Notes under the pieces: model-generated
Databases searched by the model: none
Told to the model about the DNA's origin: nothing
What the model saw: the letters and a program-made list of their open reading frames with translations, nothing else
Made by a program: the position numbers and the translations under genes
Assembly: GCA_938002605.1 (NCBI GenBank)
Contig: CALLAF010000047.1
Location: forward strand, 1 to 33,800
Reading direction: 5' to 3'
Origin: an uncultured Paracoccaceae bacterium
Lineage (GTDB): Bacteria > Pseudomonadota > Alphaproteobacteria > Rhodobacterales > Rhodobacteraceae
Length of the DNA: 33,800 nt
Part shown: in pieces, positions 1 through 8,324 of the stretch
Layout of the letters: each line of letters starts with the position of its first letter
How positions within the stretch are numbered: position 1 is the stretch's first letter

Positions 1-693
1 CGGCCCTTTGGCCCCGGCGGAGCGCATCTGTCGATTGGCTTCGACAAGCATCAAAAATACGACGGCAGCGGCGCACAGATGCCCCAGATCGCCGCTTTCG
101 TCTTGACGGTTTGGATTCACGACCGCCACGCAATCGGGCAACGTTTCACCGCCTAGGTGGTGATCAAGCACGATCACCTCGGCCCCTTTAGCCGCAGCGA
201 TTGGCCCGTGTGAAAGCGTCCCGCAGTCCACACAAATGATCAGGTCGTGGTCCTTGGCCAGCATCGCCATGGCGTCATCATTGGGGCCGTACCCCTCGTC
301 GATCCGGTCTGGAATATAAAGCGTGCTGTCTAGCCCCATATCCCGCAGCCAATTGATCAGCAGCGCGGCAGATGTTCCGCCATCGACGTCATAATCCGCA
401 AAAACCGCAATGCGTTCGCGTGCCTGCACGGCCTTTAGAAACCGCGCGGCGGCTGTTTCCATGTCGCGCAGATCGTGGGGATCGGGCAGAAGGTCACGCA
501 GGGTCGGGGCGAGGAAGGCTTCGGTCGCGTCATCAGCTACACCGCGCCGCACCAAGGTCCGGCACAGGGGGATGGGCAACCCGGTGGATTGCGCCATCGC
601 CTCTGACAGGCGGTCTTCTTCGATAGAGGGGCCGACCCACCGCCGACCGGTTGCGGATTGAGCGACGTCAAGAAATGCTTTGGTTTGTGTCAT
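1..693 (-). CDS. recJ: Single-stranded-DNA-specific exonuclease RecJ, N-terminal part (cut by window edge)
   Basis: The reverse strand from an ATG at 693 reads without a stop to base 1, giving the first 231 residues of a protein that is usually near 580. It carries the DHH-phosphoesterase signatures of RecJ: FADYDVDG (about residues 98-105), IICVDCGT (about 152-159) and VLDHHLGG (about 174-181), whose Asp and His residues bind the catalytic metals. RecJ degrades single-stranded DNA 5' to 3' in recombinational and mismatch repair in the cytoplasm. The 3' end, with the OB-fold region, lies outside the window. The ribosome-binding site before the ATG is weak. The gene diverges from the VOC-family gene at 917, and no associated operon gene is visible here. 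The identification is firm from the motif set. Confidence 0.93.
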   Translation of the reverse strand, partial: MTQTKAFLDVAQSATGRRWVGPSIEEDRLSEAMAQSTGLPIPLCRTLVRRGVADDATEAFLAPTLRDLLPDPHDLRDMETAAARFLKAVQARERIAVFADYDVDGGTSAALLINWLRDMGLDSTLYIPDRIDEGYGPNDDAMAMLAKDHDLIICVDCGTLSHGPIAAAKGAEVIVLDHHLGGETLPDCVAVVNPNRQDESGDLGHLCAAAVVFLMLVEANRQMRSAGAKGP

Positions 694-916
694 ACTGCGG
701 GACAGTAATGAAAGTCGGCAGCCGGTGCCACGTCCATTTCGGATATTGCGGAGCGCATTCTGGGTTTTCTAAAGCCTGTCATGGAAACGGGGTCGCGACA
801 GTCCCTCAAGAAGCCAAAGCGAACCTTTGAGGAACTGTTGGGAAAGAACGCTATGCGGACATTGCAGACATTGAATGCGTCTGCCACTCTGCCCAAAACA
901 TGGCAGGGAGCATTTG

Positions 917-1306
917 GTGAGCAGCAAAGACATAATTGAAGAGGAGAAACAATCGGTTACACCTTATTTCACGGTTCATGGCGCGGATCGCTTGATAGAC
1001 TTTTTGGTCGCCGCGTTCGGTGCATCCATAGTCAAGGAAAGTAGATACGACGATGGCAGCGTTCAGCACGTGCGCCTTCAGATTGGCAACTCTTTGATCA
1101 TGTTGAACGAATGTACCGATGATTATCCTGCCAATAAATCGCAAATGCACATTTACGTCGAAAATGCTGACAACGCTTACCAATCGGCGCTGCACCTCGG
1201 GGCGACATCATTGATGGAGCCAAATGAACGCCCACATGGAGACCGAATGGCAGGGATTGAAGACCCTTGTGGTAATGTTTGGTGGCTGGCCACACGTCAA
1301 GCCTAA
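917..1306 (+). CDS. VOC (glyoxalase/bleomycin resistance, PhnB-like) family protein
   Basis: This is a protein of about 129 residues with one PhnB-like VOC fold: an opening VTPYFTVHGADRLIDFL strand-helix, a central LQIGNSLIMLNE strand, IYVENADNAYQSAL, and a closing MAGIEDPCGNVWWLATR strand. Such proteins are small metal- or ligand-binding enzymes or binding proteins, and the substrate cannot be deduced here. I prefer the GTG at 917 because AGGGAG sits six bases upstream (905-910) and the family begins close to VTPYF. An in-frame ATG at 875 would add 14 residues but lacks a good ribosome-binding site. It stands alone between divergent recJ and a decayed IS region, so context gives no function. 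Confidence 0.8.
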   Translation: MSSKDIIEEEKQSVTPYFTVHGADRLIDFLVAAFGASIVKESRYDDGSVQHVRLQIGNSLIMLNECTDDYPANKSQMHIYVENADNAYQSALHLGATSLMEPNERPHGDRMAGIEDPCGNVWWLATRQA

Positions 1307-1348
1307 CGAACAATTCCGTCGGTTCACCTTTGGTAGGTAAGGGCTCAG

Positions 1349-1384
1349 ACCAGTCATTCGCTGAGGTGCGCGTGAATGACTGGT
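1349..1384. repeat. Perfect 11-bp inverted repeat (hairpin)
   Basis: ACCAGTCATTC (1349-1359) and GAATGACTGGT (1374-1384) are exact reverse complements separated by 14 bases. There is no T-run on either side, so it is not a classical intrinsic terminator. It lies between the end of the VOC gene (1306) and the end of a minus-strand frame (1402). It could still form a bidirectional transcript-end hairpin. Confidence 0.6.
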
Positions 1385-1401
1385 AGCTAATAGGCGCCTG
1401 T

Positions 1402-1527
1402 TTATGCGACTGGGTTGCGGTAGATCATCCGCCGTACGGAGCCGGTTTTGGACCGCATCAAGATTGTTTCGGCGGTGACGTAGCCGACTTCGCGTTTGAT
1501 TCCGTGCACAAGCGACCCGTCGGTCAC
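1402..1527 (-). pseudogene. Possible truncated minus-strand gene (C-terminal fragment)
   Basis: A 41-codon reverse frame runs from about 1527 to a TAA at 1402-1404 and reads like ordinary protein (GYVTAETILMRSKTGSVRR). I do not recognise the family. Homology to the IS1182-type transposase on the other strand begins at about 1525, exactly where this frame loses its upstream part. This suggests the element removed or displaced the N-terminal portion. A GTG at 1527 could instead be a real start of a tiny protein, but no ribosome-binding site supports it. Confidence is low. Confidence 0.25.
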
Positions 1528-2203
1528 GCCAGATCGGTTCGACCTGTTTCCGGATCGTTTGGCAGCAGACATCGCTTATGGATCCGGCAACATGCTGAGG
1601 TGGTTGGTCGATCGGGATATCGAGCCACATGCCCCGGTGATCGACAAATCGGAACGTAAAGACGGTACGTTCTCCAATCTCGACTTCCGCTATGATCCAG
1701 CCACAGATGAGTACACCTGTCCCGGCGGAAAACCCCTCAAGAAGTATTGGCGCAAGATGCGCGCCCCGCGCAAAGGCGTAAGCAAGGACAGCATTTAGCA
1801 CTATTATGCGAGCAAGCACACTGTTCTGTTTGTGCCCTCAAAGAACAGTACGCGCCCAATAATGACGCGCTCCGTCTCGCGAGATATCAACGAAGCCGCC
1901 CGCGACAAGGCACGTCAGATTGCCAAGACTGACGCCTAAGCTGATGCGCGCCGACGACGAAAGAAGGTCAAAATGCGCTTTGCACAGCTCAAGAATATCA
2001 TGTGGCTCGACCGCCTGCGCCTTCGCGGACCAAACGGTGAAAAAGGCGAGTTTATCCTCGCAGCAACCGTCCAAAAACTCCGCAAAATCGCTAAATTGCG
2101 CCCGATGGGGCTCGTGATGGATAAGATCAACGCTGACGGCACTAGGCGCTCAAACCAAGACGCCTCTTACGACCAGTTTATCAACACAATCGACCCTTAT
2201 TGA
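1525..2203 (+). pseudogene. IS1182-family transposase remnant (multiply broken)
   Basis: One frame with the same phase throughout gives the C-terminal half of an IS1182-type DDE transposase: RLAADIAYGS, the IEPHAPVIDKSERKDGTFS block, DEYTCPGGKPLKKY, then NEAARDKARQIAKTDA, RLRLRGPNGEKGEF and the terminal DQFINTIDPY. It is broken by TAG at 1796-1798 and TAA at 1937-1939. The expected Cys-pair block (HCSVCALKEQYAPN, 1819-1860) lies in the +1 frame, so two compensating frameshifts flank it. The N-terminal half is missing and no left terminal repeat was found. The sequence TTTATCAACACAATCG near 2177-2192 resembles the end region of such elements. The copy is certainly inactive. Confidence 0.85.
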
Positions 2204-2293
2204 CCAATGCTGCATTCCGCACGAACGTCTGCTGTTCAGCTTTAAGGCTGCTGAGACGTACCGTTCAAGGTCGTTTGACAATCTAGGGTCAGG

Positions 2294-2662
2294 TTAGCCG
2301 AGCGTCTTCGCCGTTGTGTCACGCAATGCGCTAAGTTCGGCCAAAGTTTCATCTAGCTGTTTGCGTTGTTCGGTCAGCTCAACCATTTGCCGATCTGCCA
2401 TCGCGACCCACTCGCGCATTTGCACTTCGGTGCCTTCATTTTCATAGATCAGCAACCATTGCCGGATGTCTTCAAGCGAAAAACCAAACCGGCGCCCGCG
2501 CAAGATCAAGGTCATGCGCGCCAGTTCTCGCGGCCCATAAAACCGCGATCGCCCTTCTTTGTCGGGGGGCAGCAGTTCAATATACTCATAATAACGCAGC
2601 GTCCGCGGCGTTACATCGAATTGTGCACACATCTCTTTGAATGAAAGGCGTTTATCCGGCAT
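2294..2662 (-). CDS. MerR-family transcriptional regulator (LiuR-like)
   Basis: The product is 122 residues, with an N-terminal MerR winged helix (FKEMCAQFDVTPRTLRYYEYIELLPP, then SRFYGPRELARMTLILRGRRFGFSLEDIRQWL) and a C-terminal coiled coil (about residues 75-118, ADRQMVELTEQRKQLDETL). It has no cysteine metal site. Its size and motif wording match the LiuR/AdhR-like branch, which in proteobacteria controls branched-chain amino acid or acyl-CoA metabolism. The start at 2662 is chosen because GGGAGG lies just upstream on the reverse strand; longer starts have none. It diverges from two acyl-thioesterase-like genes, which makes them its likely targets. The exact effector is unknown. Confidence 0.85.
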   Translation of the reverse strand: MPDKRLSFKEMCAQFDVTPRTLRYYEYIELLPPDKEGRSRFYGPRELARMTLILRGRRFGFSLEDIRQWLLIYENEGTEVQMREWVAMADRQMVELTEQRKQLDETLAELSALRDTTAKTLG

Positions 2663-2799
2663 CGCGATCTCCCTCCCGTAAGCGTAACGGTTGTTTGCCG
2701 GGCGGGCAACGGGGTCTGTGACGTAAGTTGACGATCTGCTCTTGCGGATAGGGCGCGGCCCGTTGACAATTGCGGCCATTCAGATTGCAAGGAATCCCT

Positions 2800-3240
2800 A
2801 TGGCAGATGAGCAGCCCAAAGATCGGACTAAGATCGCACGCCAATTCATTGAAGCAATTCCCCACGCGAAAGTCTTGGGGATGAAGTTAACACAGCTTGG
2901 CGATGCCCGCGCAGAGATTACCATGCCCTATGACGCGCGGCTCGTCGGCGACCCTGAGACAGGGGTCATCCATGGCGGGGCGGTATCTGCCTTGATGGAT
3001 ACCTGTAGCGGCGCTGCGGTCATGGTCCACCCAGAGGCCCCGGTTGCAACGGCGACGCTTGATCTACGGATTGATTACATGCGCGCGGCCCAACCCGGCG
3101 ACATGATTACGACGCGTGCAGAATGCTATCATATTGCGCGTTCGGTCGCTTTTGTGCGTGCGACGGCCTATGACAATGATTTTGAACGCCCTGTCGCAAC
3201 CGCAACAGGTGCGTTCACAGTGGAAAGGGCCCCGGCATGA
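2800..3240 (+). CDS. PaaI-family hotdog thioesterase
   Basis: A 146-residue hotdog-fold protein. The block GVIHGGAVSALMDTCSGAAV (about residues 61-80) is the thioesterase signature, with the HGG motif and the following helix that hold the active site; a conserved ATLDLRIDYMRAA strand follows. It probably hydrolyses an acyl- or aryl-CoA thioester in the cytoplasm. The ATG at 2800 is preceded by AAGGA (2789-2793). The stop overlaps the next gene's start in an ATGA, so the two are translationally coupled. It is divergent from a LiuR-like MerR regulator, which fits CoA-ester metabolism. The specific substrate is not known. Confidence 0.87.
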   Translation: MADEQPKDRTKIARQFIEAIPHAKVLGMKLTQLGDARAEITMPYDARLVGDPETGVIHGGAVSALMDTCSGAAVMVHPEAPVATATLDLRIDYMRAAQPGDMITTRAECYHIARSVAFVRATAYDNDFERPVATATGAFTVERAPA

Positions 3241-3728
3241 GACGCCCTGAGCCTGTACAGATTGTCAAACAACGCCGCGATGCCGCTTTGCAAAGGCTTG
3301 TCGCGGGTGTGCCCTATATCCAATTCCTTGGTATCGAAATTGAACGGCGCGGCGATGAATTAACCGGTGTTTTGCCTTATGATGAAAAGCTGATCGGCAA
3401 TCCGATGTTGCCCGCATTGCATGGCGGGGTGACCGCCGCCTTCCTAGAGGTCACGGCGATCATGGAACTGACCTGGTCGATGACCTGGGAAGATATGGAG
3501 AAAGGCAAAATCACCGATGACGCCCCGCGTGTCGTGCTGCCTAAGACCATCGATTTCACTGTTGATTACCTGCGCACAGGTCTGCCGCGCGATGCCTATG
3601 CACGCGCACGGGTTAATCGGTCTGGGCGCCGCTATGCATCCGTGCATGTCGAAGCTTGGCAAGATAACCGGACTCGCCTGTTTGCGCAGGCGACGGGACA
3701 TTTCTTGATGCCGGAACGCGATGTCTGA
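3237..3728 (+). CDS. Second PaaI-family hotdog thioesterase-like protein
   Basis: A 163-residue hotdog protein, paralogous in layout to the preceding gene: LGIEIERRGDELTGVLPY, then PALHGGVTAAFLEVTA (the HGG signature), a KTIDFTVDYLRTG strand and a final FAQATGHFLM strand. An insert of about 15 residues (TWSMTWEDMEKGKITDD) lies between the HGG helix and the next strand, which the neighbour lacks. It overlaps the upstream stop by four bases and the MATE gene start by eight. Two adjacent hotdog domains could pair as a heterodimer, since many hotdog proteins work as dimers of this unit. That is inference; each could also be a homo-oligomer. Confidence 0.84.
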   Translation: MRRPEPVQIVKQRRDAALQRLVAGVPYIQFLGIEIERRGDELTGVLPYDEKLIGNPMLPALHGGVTAAFLEVTAIMELTWSMTWEDMEKGKITDDAPRVVLPKTIDFTVDYLRTGLPRDAYARARVNRSGRRYASVHVEAWQDNRTRLFAQATGHFLMPERDV

Positions 3729-5049
3729 CGCTGCTCGGTTAACCCATCGCCGGGTTCTGACTATTGCTGTGCCAATTGTCCTTTCCAATGCGACCGTGCC
3801 GATCCTTGGGGTCGTTGATACGGGCGTTGTCGGCCAAATGGGCGAGGCGGCCCCGATTGGCGCCGTGGGCATCGGTGCGATCATCCTTACGGCGATCTAT
3901 TGGATTTTCGGGTTCTTGCGGATGGGGACATCAGGGCTGACCGCGCAGGCCGTTGGTGCAAAGAACCAACCAGAGGTCGCAGCACTGCTGACCCGGTCGC
4001 TCATCATTGGGCTTGGTGCAGGCATTGGGATTATCGCGCTTCAGAGCTTGTTGTTCGCCGGGGCGTTCCGCGTGTCCCCCGCAACACCAGAGGTCGAGGG
4101 GCTCGCCCGGCAATATATGGCGGTCCGGGTATGGTCTGCACCCGCAATGATTGCGCTTTACGGTATTACGGGCTGGTTGATCGGGCAGGAACGCACGGGC
4201 GCGGTTTTCGCGATCCAACTGCTAATGAATGGCGTCAATATCGGGCTTGATCTCTTGTTTGTCTTACAGTTCGAATGGGGGGTGCCGGGGGTGGCATGGG
4301 CCACGTTTATTGCGGAATGGGCCGGGGTTGTTCTGGGGCTTTGGCTTTGTCGTGCGGCGTTCAAAGTACCCGACTGGCGCGACTGGGCACGGGTGTTGGA
4401 CCGCGCGCGGCTGGTCAATATGGCCGCCGTGAATTCGGACATCATGATCCGGTCGGTCCTTCTTCAGGCGATATTCGTTAGTTTCTTGTTCTTTGGGGCC
4501 AGTTTCGGCGAAGTGCAGCTGGCTGCGAACCATATTCTATTACAGTTTTTAAGTGTCACGGGCTATGCGATGGATGGGTTCGCTGTCGCTGCAGAGGCTT
4601 TGGTCGGAAATGCGATGGGCGCGCAATCACGCAAGGCGCTGCGTCGAAGCGCCATCATGACAACCTTTTGGGGCGGGATAGCTTGTCTGTTATTGGCAAT
4701 TTGTTTTGCGGTCTTTGGCACGGCCATCATTGCGATCATGGCTAAGAATATTCCGGTGCAAGAGGCCGCCGCGACCTATCTGCCCTATATGGTGGCCGCA
4801 CCTATCGTTGGCGTCGTTGCCTGGATGATGGACGGGATATTTATCGGGGCGACGCGTACCAAAGACATGCGCAATATGATGATCATTTCGACCATCGTTT
4901 ACTTTGTCGCTGTCATCCCGTTGATGCAGATATACGGCAATCACGGGCTTTGGATCGGGTTTTTGATTAGCTTTGTTGTGCGGGGCGCGACGCTGGCTGC
5001 GAAGTACCCCGCGCTGGAAGCCGCGTCAGAGCCAATCAGCCCGACCTGA
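3721..5049 (+). CDS. MATE-family efflux transporter (DinF-like)
   Basis: A 442-residue, strongly hydrophobic protein with about 12 predicted membrane segments in two homologous halves. The opening [29 protein letters not shown] is typical of the DinF branch of MATE exporters, and a second VDTxxVG-like half starts near residue 235. MATE proteins expel cationic or organic compounds across the inner membrane using a Na+ or H+ gradient. The start overlaps the upstream hotdog gene by eight bases, so it is the third member of that coupled unit. The 3' end overlaps convergent pyrD by 24 bases, leaving no room for a terminator. The substrate is unknown. Confidence 0.92.
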   Translation: MSDAARLTHRRVLTIAVPIVLSNATVPILGVVDTGVVGQMGEAAPIGAVGIGAIILTAIYWIFGFLRMGTSGLTAQAVGAKNQPEVAALLTRSLIIGLGAGIGIIALQSLLFAGAFRVSPATPEVEGLARQYMAVRVWSAPAMIALYGITGWLIGQERTGAVFAIQLLMNGVNIGLDLLFVLQFEWGVPGVAWATFIAEWAGVVLGLWLCRAAFKVPDWRDWARVLDRARLVNMAAVNSDIMIRSVLLQAIFVSFLFFGASFGEVQLAANHILLQFLSVTGYAMDGFAVAAEALVGNAMGAQSRKALRRSAIMTTFWGGIACLLLAICFAVFGTAIIAIMAKNIPVQEAAATYLPYMVAAPIVGVVAWMMDGIFIGATRTKDMRNMMIISTIVYFVAVIPLMQIYGNHGLWIGFLISFVVRGATLAAKYPALEAASEPISPT

Positions 5050-6078
5050 TCCCACGGCCTCAGCCACATTTGCAAACCCGTCACGCACAAGCAAATCATC
5101 TAAGCCGCGCGTGATTTCATCCACTAGTGAAACGCCGCCATAGACCAAAGCGGTATAAAGCTGCACGGCAGACGCGCCCGCGAGGATTTTCTGATAGGCT
5201 TGTTCGGCACTGCCCACACCACCAACACCGATAATCGGCAGATCGGTCAAGCCGGACAGGTGGGCGAGCGTGCGCGTCGACTTTTCAAACAAGGGTTGCC
5301 CTGAAAGCCCGCCCTTTTCAGCGGCATGCGGCCCATGCAGGCCAATACGGTCAAGCGTGGTGTTTGTCGCAATGATTGCGGAAATACCGGACGCATTGGC
5401 GACCTCGGCGACTTCGGCCAATTCATCGCCGGTTAGATCAGGTGCGATTTTCAGAAATACGGGGATTTGTTCTGTCAGTCCTGCCCGGGCCTCCATCACC
5501 CCCGCAAGCAACGCGGCGAGCGCAGCCTTCCCCTGCAGGTCGCGCAGTTTTTCGGTGTTGGGGGATGACACATTCACCGTCGCAAAATCGACGTGCGGGC
5601 CACAATGGGTCAGTACCGTTGCGAAATCTGCGGCGCGGTCAGAACTGTCCTTATTGGCCCCAAGATTCAAACCAACAATACGCCCCGCCGGTCGCTGGGA
5701 TAGGCGTGAACCGATCGGCTCCATACCTTCATTATTGAAACCAAAGCGGTTGATCGCAGCGCGGTCTTCGGTCAGGCGAAAAAGACGCGGTTTTGGGTTG
5801 CCCGGTTGCGGGCGGGGCGTCGCTGCGCCGACCTCTAGAAACCCAAAACCAGTGCGCCCGAGCGCGGCAAGCGCAGTTGCGTTCTTGTCAAAACCTGCGG
5901 CCAGCCCAATCGGATTGGGAAGGTCAAGACCGGCAACGGAGGTGCGCAAACGATCCGTTGAATAGGGGCCGCCACGCGGTCCAAGCCCGGTGTTCAGCGC
6001 CCTGAGCGCAAGCCCATGTGCCGTCTCAGAATCGAATTTTGCGAATGCCTTAAGGCCGATGGTTTCTAGCAGTTTCAT
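5026..6078 (-). CDS. pyrD: Dihydroorotate dehydrogenase (quinone), class 2
   Basis: A 350-residue class 2 dihydroorotate dehydrogenase. An N-terminal amphipathic helix region (about residues 1-40, [19 protein letters not shown]) serves membrane and quinone docking. The FMN barrel follows: [26 protein letters not shown] with the catalytic Ser, KIAPDLT, IATNTT, and the phosphate-binding end [20 protein letters not shown]. It oxidises dihydroorotate to orotate in pyrimidine synthesis and passes electrons to quinone at the inner membrane. The start overlaps the stop of the DUF952 gene in an ATGA, so the two form an operon. The 3' end overlaps the convergent MATE gene. Confidence 0.96.
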   Translation of the reverse strand: MKLLETIGLKAFAKFDSETAHGLALRALNTGLGPRGGPYSTDRLRTSVAGLDLPNPIGLAAGFDKNATALAALGRTGFGFLEVGAATPRPQPGNPKPRLFRLTEDRAAINRFGFNNEGMEPIGSRLSQRPAGRIVGLNLGANKDSSDRAADFATVLTHCGPHVDFATVNVSSPNTEKLRDLQGKAALAALLAGVMEARAGLTEQIPVFLKIAPDLTGDELAEVAEVANASGISAIIATNTTLDRIGLHGPHAAEKGGLSGQPLFEKSTRTLAHLSGLTDLPIIGVGGVGSAEQAYQKILAGASAVQLYTALVYGGVSLVDEITRGLDDLLVRDGFANVAEAVGSGRADWL

Positions 6079-6407
6079 GTCAAATCCGGGAATTGATGTA
6101 CGCCGTCAATCAGCGGCAATGGCGCGTCCCAAAGAATGTCATCCATACGCAAGTTGCGATAAAGATGAGGAAATAACACGCCAGCGCGCGCGGGTTCCCA
6201 TTTGAGAGGGTCAAGCGCATCGGCCTCAAGGGCGAGCAGCACAAGCCCTTCGACGCCCGCGAAATACTTCGCCGCCGTTTCGGCAACTGTTTCGGCTGTC
6301 GAAAAATGCACATAGCCATCGGCCACATCAATCGGCGCGCCTTGGGTTTCGCCATTGGCTTGCAGATCGGCCCATTCCTGAGCCCGGAATATTTTGTAAA
6401 TTTGCAT
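6075..6407 (-). CDS. DUF952 family protein
   Basis: A 110-residue protein that opens [12 protein letters not shown] and contains [23 protein letters not shown], then [19 protein letters not shown]. These are the hallmarks of DUF952, a small cytoplasmic alpha/beta family related in fold to ADP-ribosyl-handling proteins but of unknown function. I choose the start at 6407 because the family normally begins with this MxIYK motif; an in-frame ATG at 6446 would add 13 unconserved residues. Neither has a strong ribosome-binding site. It is coupled by a four-base overlap to pyrD, a context that suggests conserved co-expression rather than a defined pathway role. Confidence 0.85.
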   Translation of the reverse strand: MQIYKIFRAQEWADLQANGETQGAPIDVADGYVHFSTAETVAETAAKYFAGVEGLVLLALEADALDPLKWEPARAGVLFPHLYRNLRMDDILWDAPLPLIDGVHQFPDLT

Positions 6408-6568
6408 AGGGCTGTCATGCAGCTTGCACACAAATTGGTCAAGCATCTGTTCGAGAGGCCGATATCGGCGATGTTAACGTTGCGGTAAGTCGGCATTCTC
6501 GCAAAGATATTTGACTCTGTACTTTGCCAACGGCAAGCTGCGTCCATTCCAACCTGGGGACTGAAACA

Positions 6569-8131
6569 ATGATTTCACGTATTATGACAACAACCTGTGC
6601 GCTTGCACTGACGGCGGGGGCGGCTGCGGCTGACTACTCGCTGCACATCATCCACACCAACGATTTGCACAGCCGGATCGAACCGATCAGCAAATATGAT
6701 TCGACCTGTAGCGCGGAAGACAACGCGGCTGGCGAATGCTTTGGCGGTGTGGCGCGGGTGGTCACAAAAATCAACGAATTGCGCGAAGAGCTTGCCGGTG
6801 AAAACCTTTTGGTTCTGGACGCGGGCGACCAATACCAAGGCAGCTTGATGTACACCACATATAAGGGTGACGTCGAAGCCGAGTTCATGAGCCTAATTGG
6901 CTATGACGCGATGGCCGTTGGGAACCACGAATTCGACGATGGCGACGAAGGTCTGCGTAAATTGACAGATGCGGTCGATTTCCCCGTGATCTCGGGCAAT
7001 ATTGACGTGTCGCAGTCGAATGTGCTGGCAGGGCAGGTTGATAACCACGCCGTTTTCGAAGTTGGCGGCCAGAAGATCGGCATCATTTCCGCGCTTGCGG
7101 TTGATACGGCTGAAACATCCAGCCCGTCTGACGCTGTGATCTTTACCGACGAAGTCGAAAGCCTGACTGCGGATGTTGCTGCGCTTGAGGCTGAAGGCGT
7201 TGATATGATTATCGCGCTGACCCATGTTGGCGTTACGCGTGATATGGAAATCGCGGCACAAGTCGCGGGGATCGATGCGGTGATTGGTGGTCACTCGCAT
7301 ACTGAATTCTCGAACACTGAAGAAGGCGCAATGGCCTATCCAACAATGGTTGGGGACGTGCCTGTGGTGCAGGCCTATGCCTATTCGAAATATGTTGGCC
7401 ACCTTGTTCTGACGTTTGATGATGAAGGTAACGTGATCTCTGCAACAGGTGACACGATCTTGTTGGATGCGTCAGTTGCAGAAGACGAAGCCAGCGTTGC
7501 ACGGATCGCTGAACTGGCTGGCCCAATCGAAGAGATGAAGACCCGTTTGGTCGCCGAAACATCCGAAGCCATCGACGGGGACCGCAATGTCTGCCGCGCA
7601 ATGGAATGTTCTATGGGGACGCTTGTTGCGGATGCGATGCTTGACCGCGTTGCGGACCAAGGCATCTCTATCGCGATCCAAAACGGTGGTGGCTTGCGGG
7701 CATCTATCGACGCCGGGGAAATCACGATGGGCGAAGTGCTGACCGTGCTGCCATTCCAAAACACATTGTCCACGTTTTATGTGACCGGCGAAACGGTTGT
7801 AGCCGCGCTTGAAAACGGTGTGAGCCAGATGGAAGAAGGTGCAGGCCGTTTCCCACAGGTTGCCGGGATGACATTTACAGTTGATCCCGCCGCCGAAGCA
7901 GGCAGCCGCATCTCTGACGTGATGGTCGGTGGCGAAGCCATTGATCTGGCCGCGACATACGGGCTTGTTTCCAACAACTACGTACGTAACGGTGGCGATG
8001 GCTATGCGATGTTTAAAGACGCATCCGACGCCTATGACTACGGCCCCGATCTGGCCGATGTGACGGCTGAATTCTTGGCAGCTAACGCACCATATGTACC
8101 CTACACAGACGGCCGCATTACCGTAAAGTAA
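6569..8131 (+). CDS. Secreted bifunctional metallophosphatase/5'-nucleotidase
   Basis: A 520-residue periplasmic protein. A signal peptide (about residues 1-21, ALALTAGAAAA cleavage region) precedes the metallophosphatase domain: IIHTNDLHSRIEP (Asp32, His34), LVLDAGDQYQGS (Asp87), AVGNHEFDDG (Asn119, His120), ALTHVG and IGGHSHTEF. The C-terminal nucleotide-binding domain has CSMGTLVADAML, QNGGGLRASIDAGEITMGEV and LPFQNTLSTFYVTG. Such enzymes remove phosphate from external nucleotides so that nucleoside and phosphate can be taken up. The ATG at 6569 follows GGGGA at 6556-6560. It is monocistronic, with an intrinsic terminator right after it, and diverges from the DUF952-pyrD pair. Confidence 0.94.
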   Translation: MISRIMTTTCALALTAGAAAADYSLHIIHTNDLHSRIEPISKYDSTCSAEDNAAGECFGGVARVVTKINELREELAGENLLVLDAGDQYQGSLMYTTYKGDVEAEFMSLIGYDAMAVGNHEFDDGDEGLRKLTDAVDFPVISGNIDVSQSNVLAGQVDNHAVFEVGGQKIGIISALAVDTAETSSPSDAVIFTDEVESLTADVAALEAEGVDMIIALTHVGVTRDMEIAAQVAGIDAVIGGHSHTEFSNTEEGAMAYPTMVGDVPVVQAYAYSKYVGHLVLTFDDEGNVISATGDTILLDASVAEDEASVARIAELAGPIEEMKTRLVAETSEAIDGDRNVCRAMECSMGTLVADAMLDRVADQGISIAIQNGGGLRASIDAGEITMGEVLTVLPFQNTLSTFYVTGETVVAALENGVSQMEEGAGRFPQVAGMTFTVDPAAEAGSRISDVMVGGEAIDLAATYGLVSNNYVRNGGDGYAMFKDASDAYDYGPDLADVTAEFLAANAPYVPYTDGRITVK

Positions 8132-8150
8132 AGCGCCCGATTTGAAGGAG

Positions 8151-8185
8151 AACGCGACGCCGGGGATCTGGTGGCGCGTTTTTTT
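8151..8185 (+). terminator. Intrinsic terminator after the 5'-nucleotidase gene
   Basis: AACGCGACGCCG pairs with the reverse of TGGCGCGTT and adjacent bases, forming a stem of about 12 pairs with one mismatch and two G-U pairs around a GGGATC-type loop. Seven T residues (8179-8185) follow immediately. It lies 20 bases past the nucleotidase stop, which is the expected position. Confidence 0.8.
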
Positions 8186-8188
8186 GTT

Positions 8189-8314
8189 GGGGCGAAGGGT
8201 AGCAACTTGTGCTTGCATCCGATTGTGACGAAACTGGTGGATGCAGAGACGTTGGAAAAAATGGGGGCGACAAAAAACGGCAACCCCTCTGGTTCCACGG
8301 ACCCTAAGCATTAG
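8189..8314 (+). pseudogene. Possible C-terminal tail of a lost toxin gene
   Basis: A frame open from the nucleotidase stop to TAG at 8312-8314 reads like protein in its last 40 codons (SNLCLHPIVTKLVDAETLEK, then ATKNGNPSGSTDPKH). It has no convincing start codon. Its stop overlaps the AGGAG ribosome-binding site of the immunity-like gene that follows, the arrangement normally seen between a polymorphic-toxin C-terminus and its immunity gene. I do not recognise the toxin family, and the frame also spans the terminator, so this may be the scar of a recombined toxin cassette or chance. Confidence 0.3.
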
Positions 8315-8324
8315 GAGATTGCAA

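Noticed and set aside
712..940. A forward frame of about 75 codons before the VOC gene
   Set aside because: It has no good start, no known motif, and runs through the VOC gene's ribosome-binding site; it may be chance.
1208..1819. A 203-codon reverse frame
   Set aside because: It is antisense to the IS remnant and VOC gene, has an arginine-rich shadow-like composition and resembles no family.
2763..2791. TTGACA at 2763 as the promoter of the thioesterase operon
   Set aside because: Any matching -10 box would overlap the ribosome-binding site, leaving no leader; a weaker upstream promoter is more likely.
7472..8311. A 279-codon reverse frame
   Set aside because: It is antisense to the 5'-nucleotidase and crosses its terminator; its Cys/His/Arg-rich product resembles no family.
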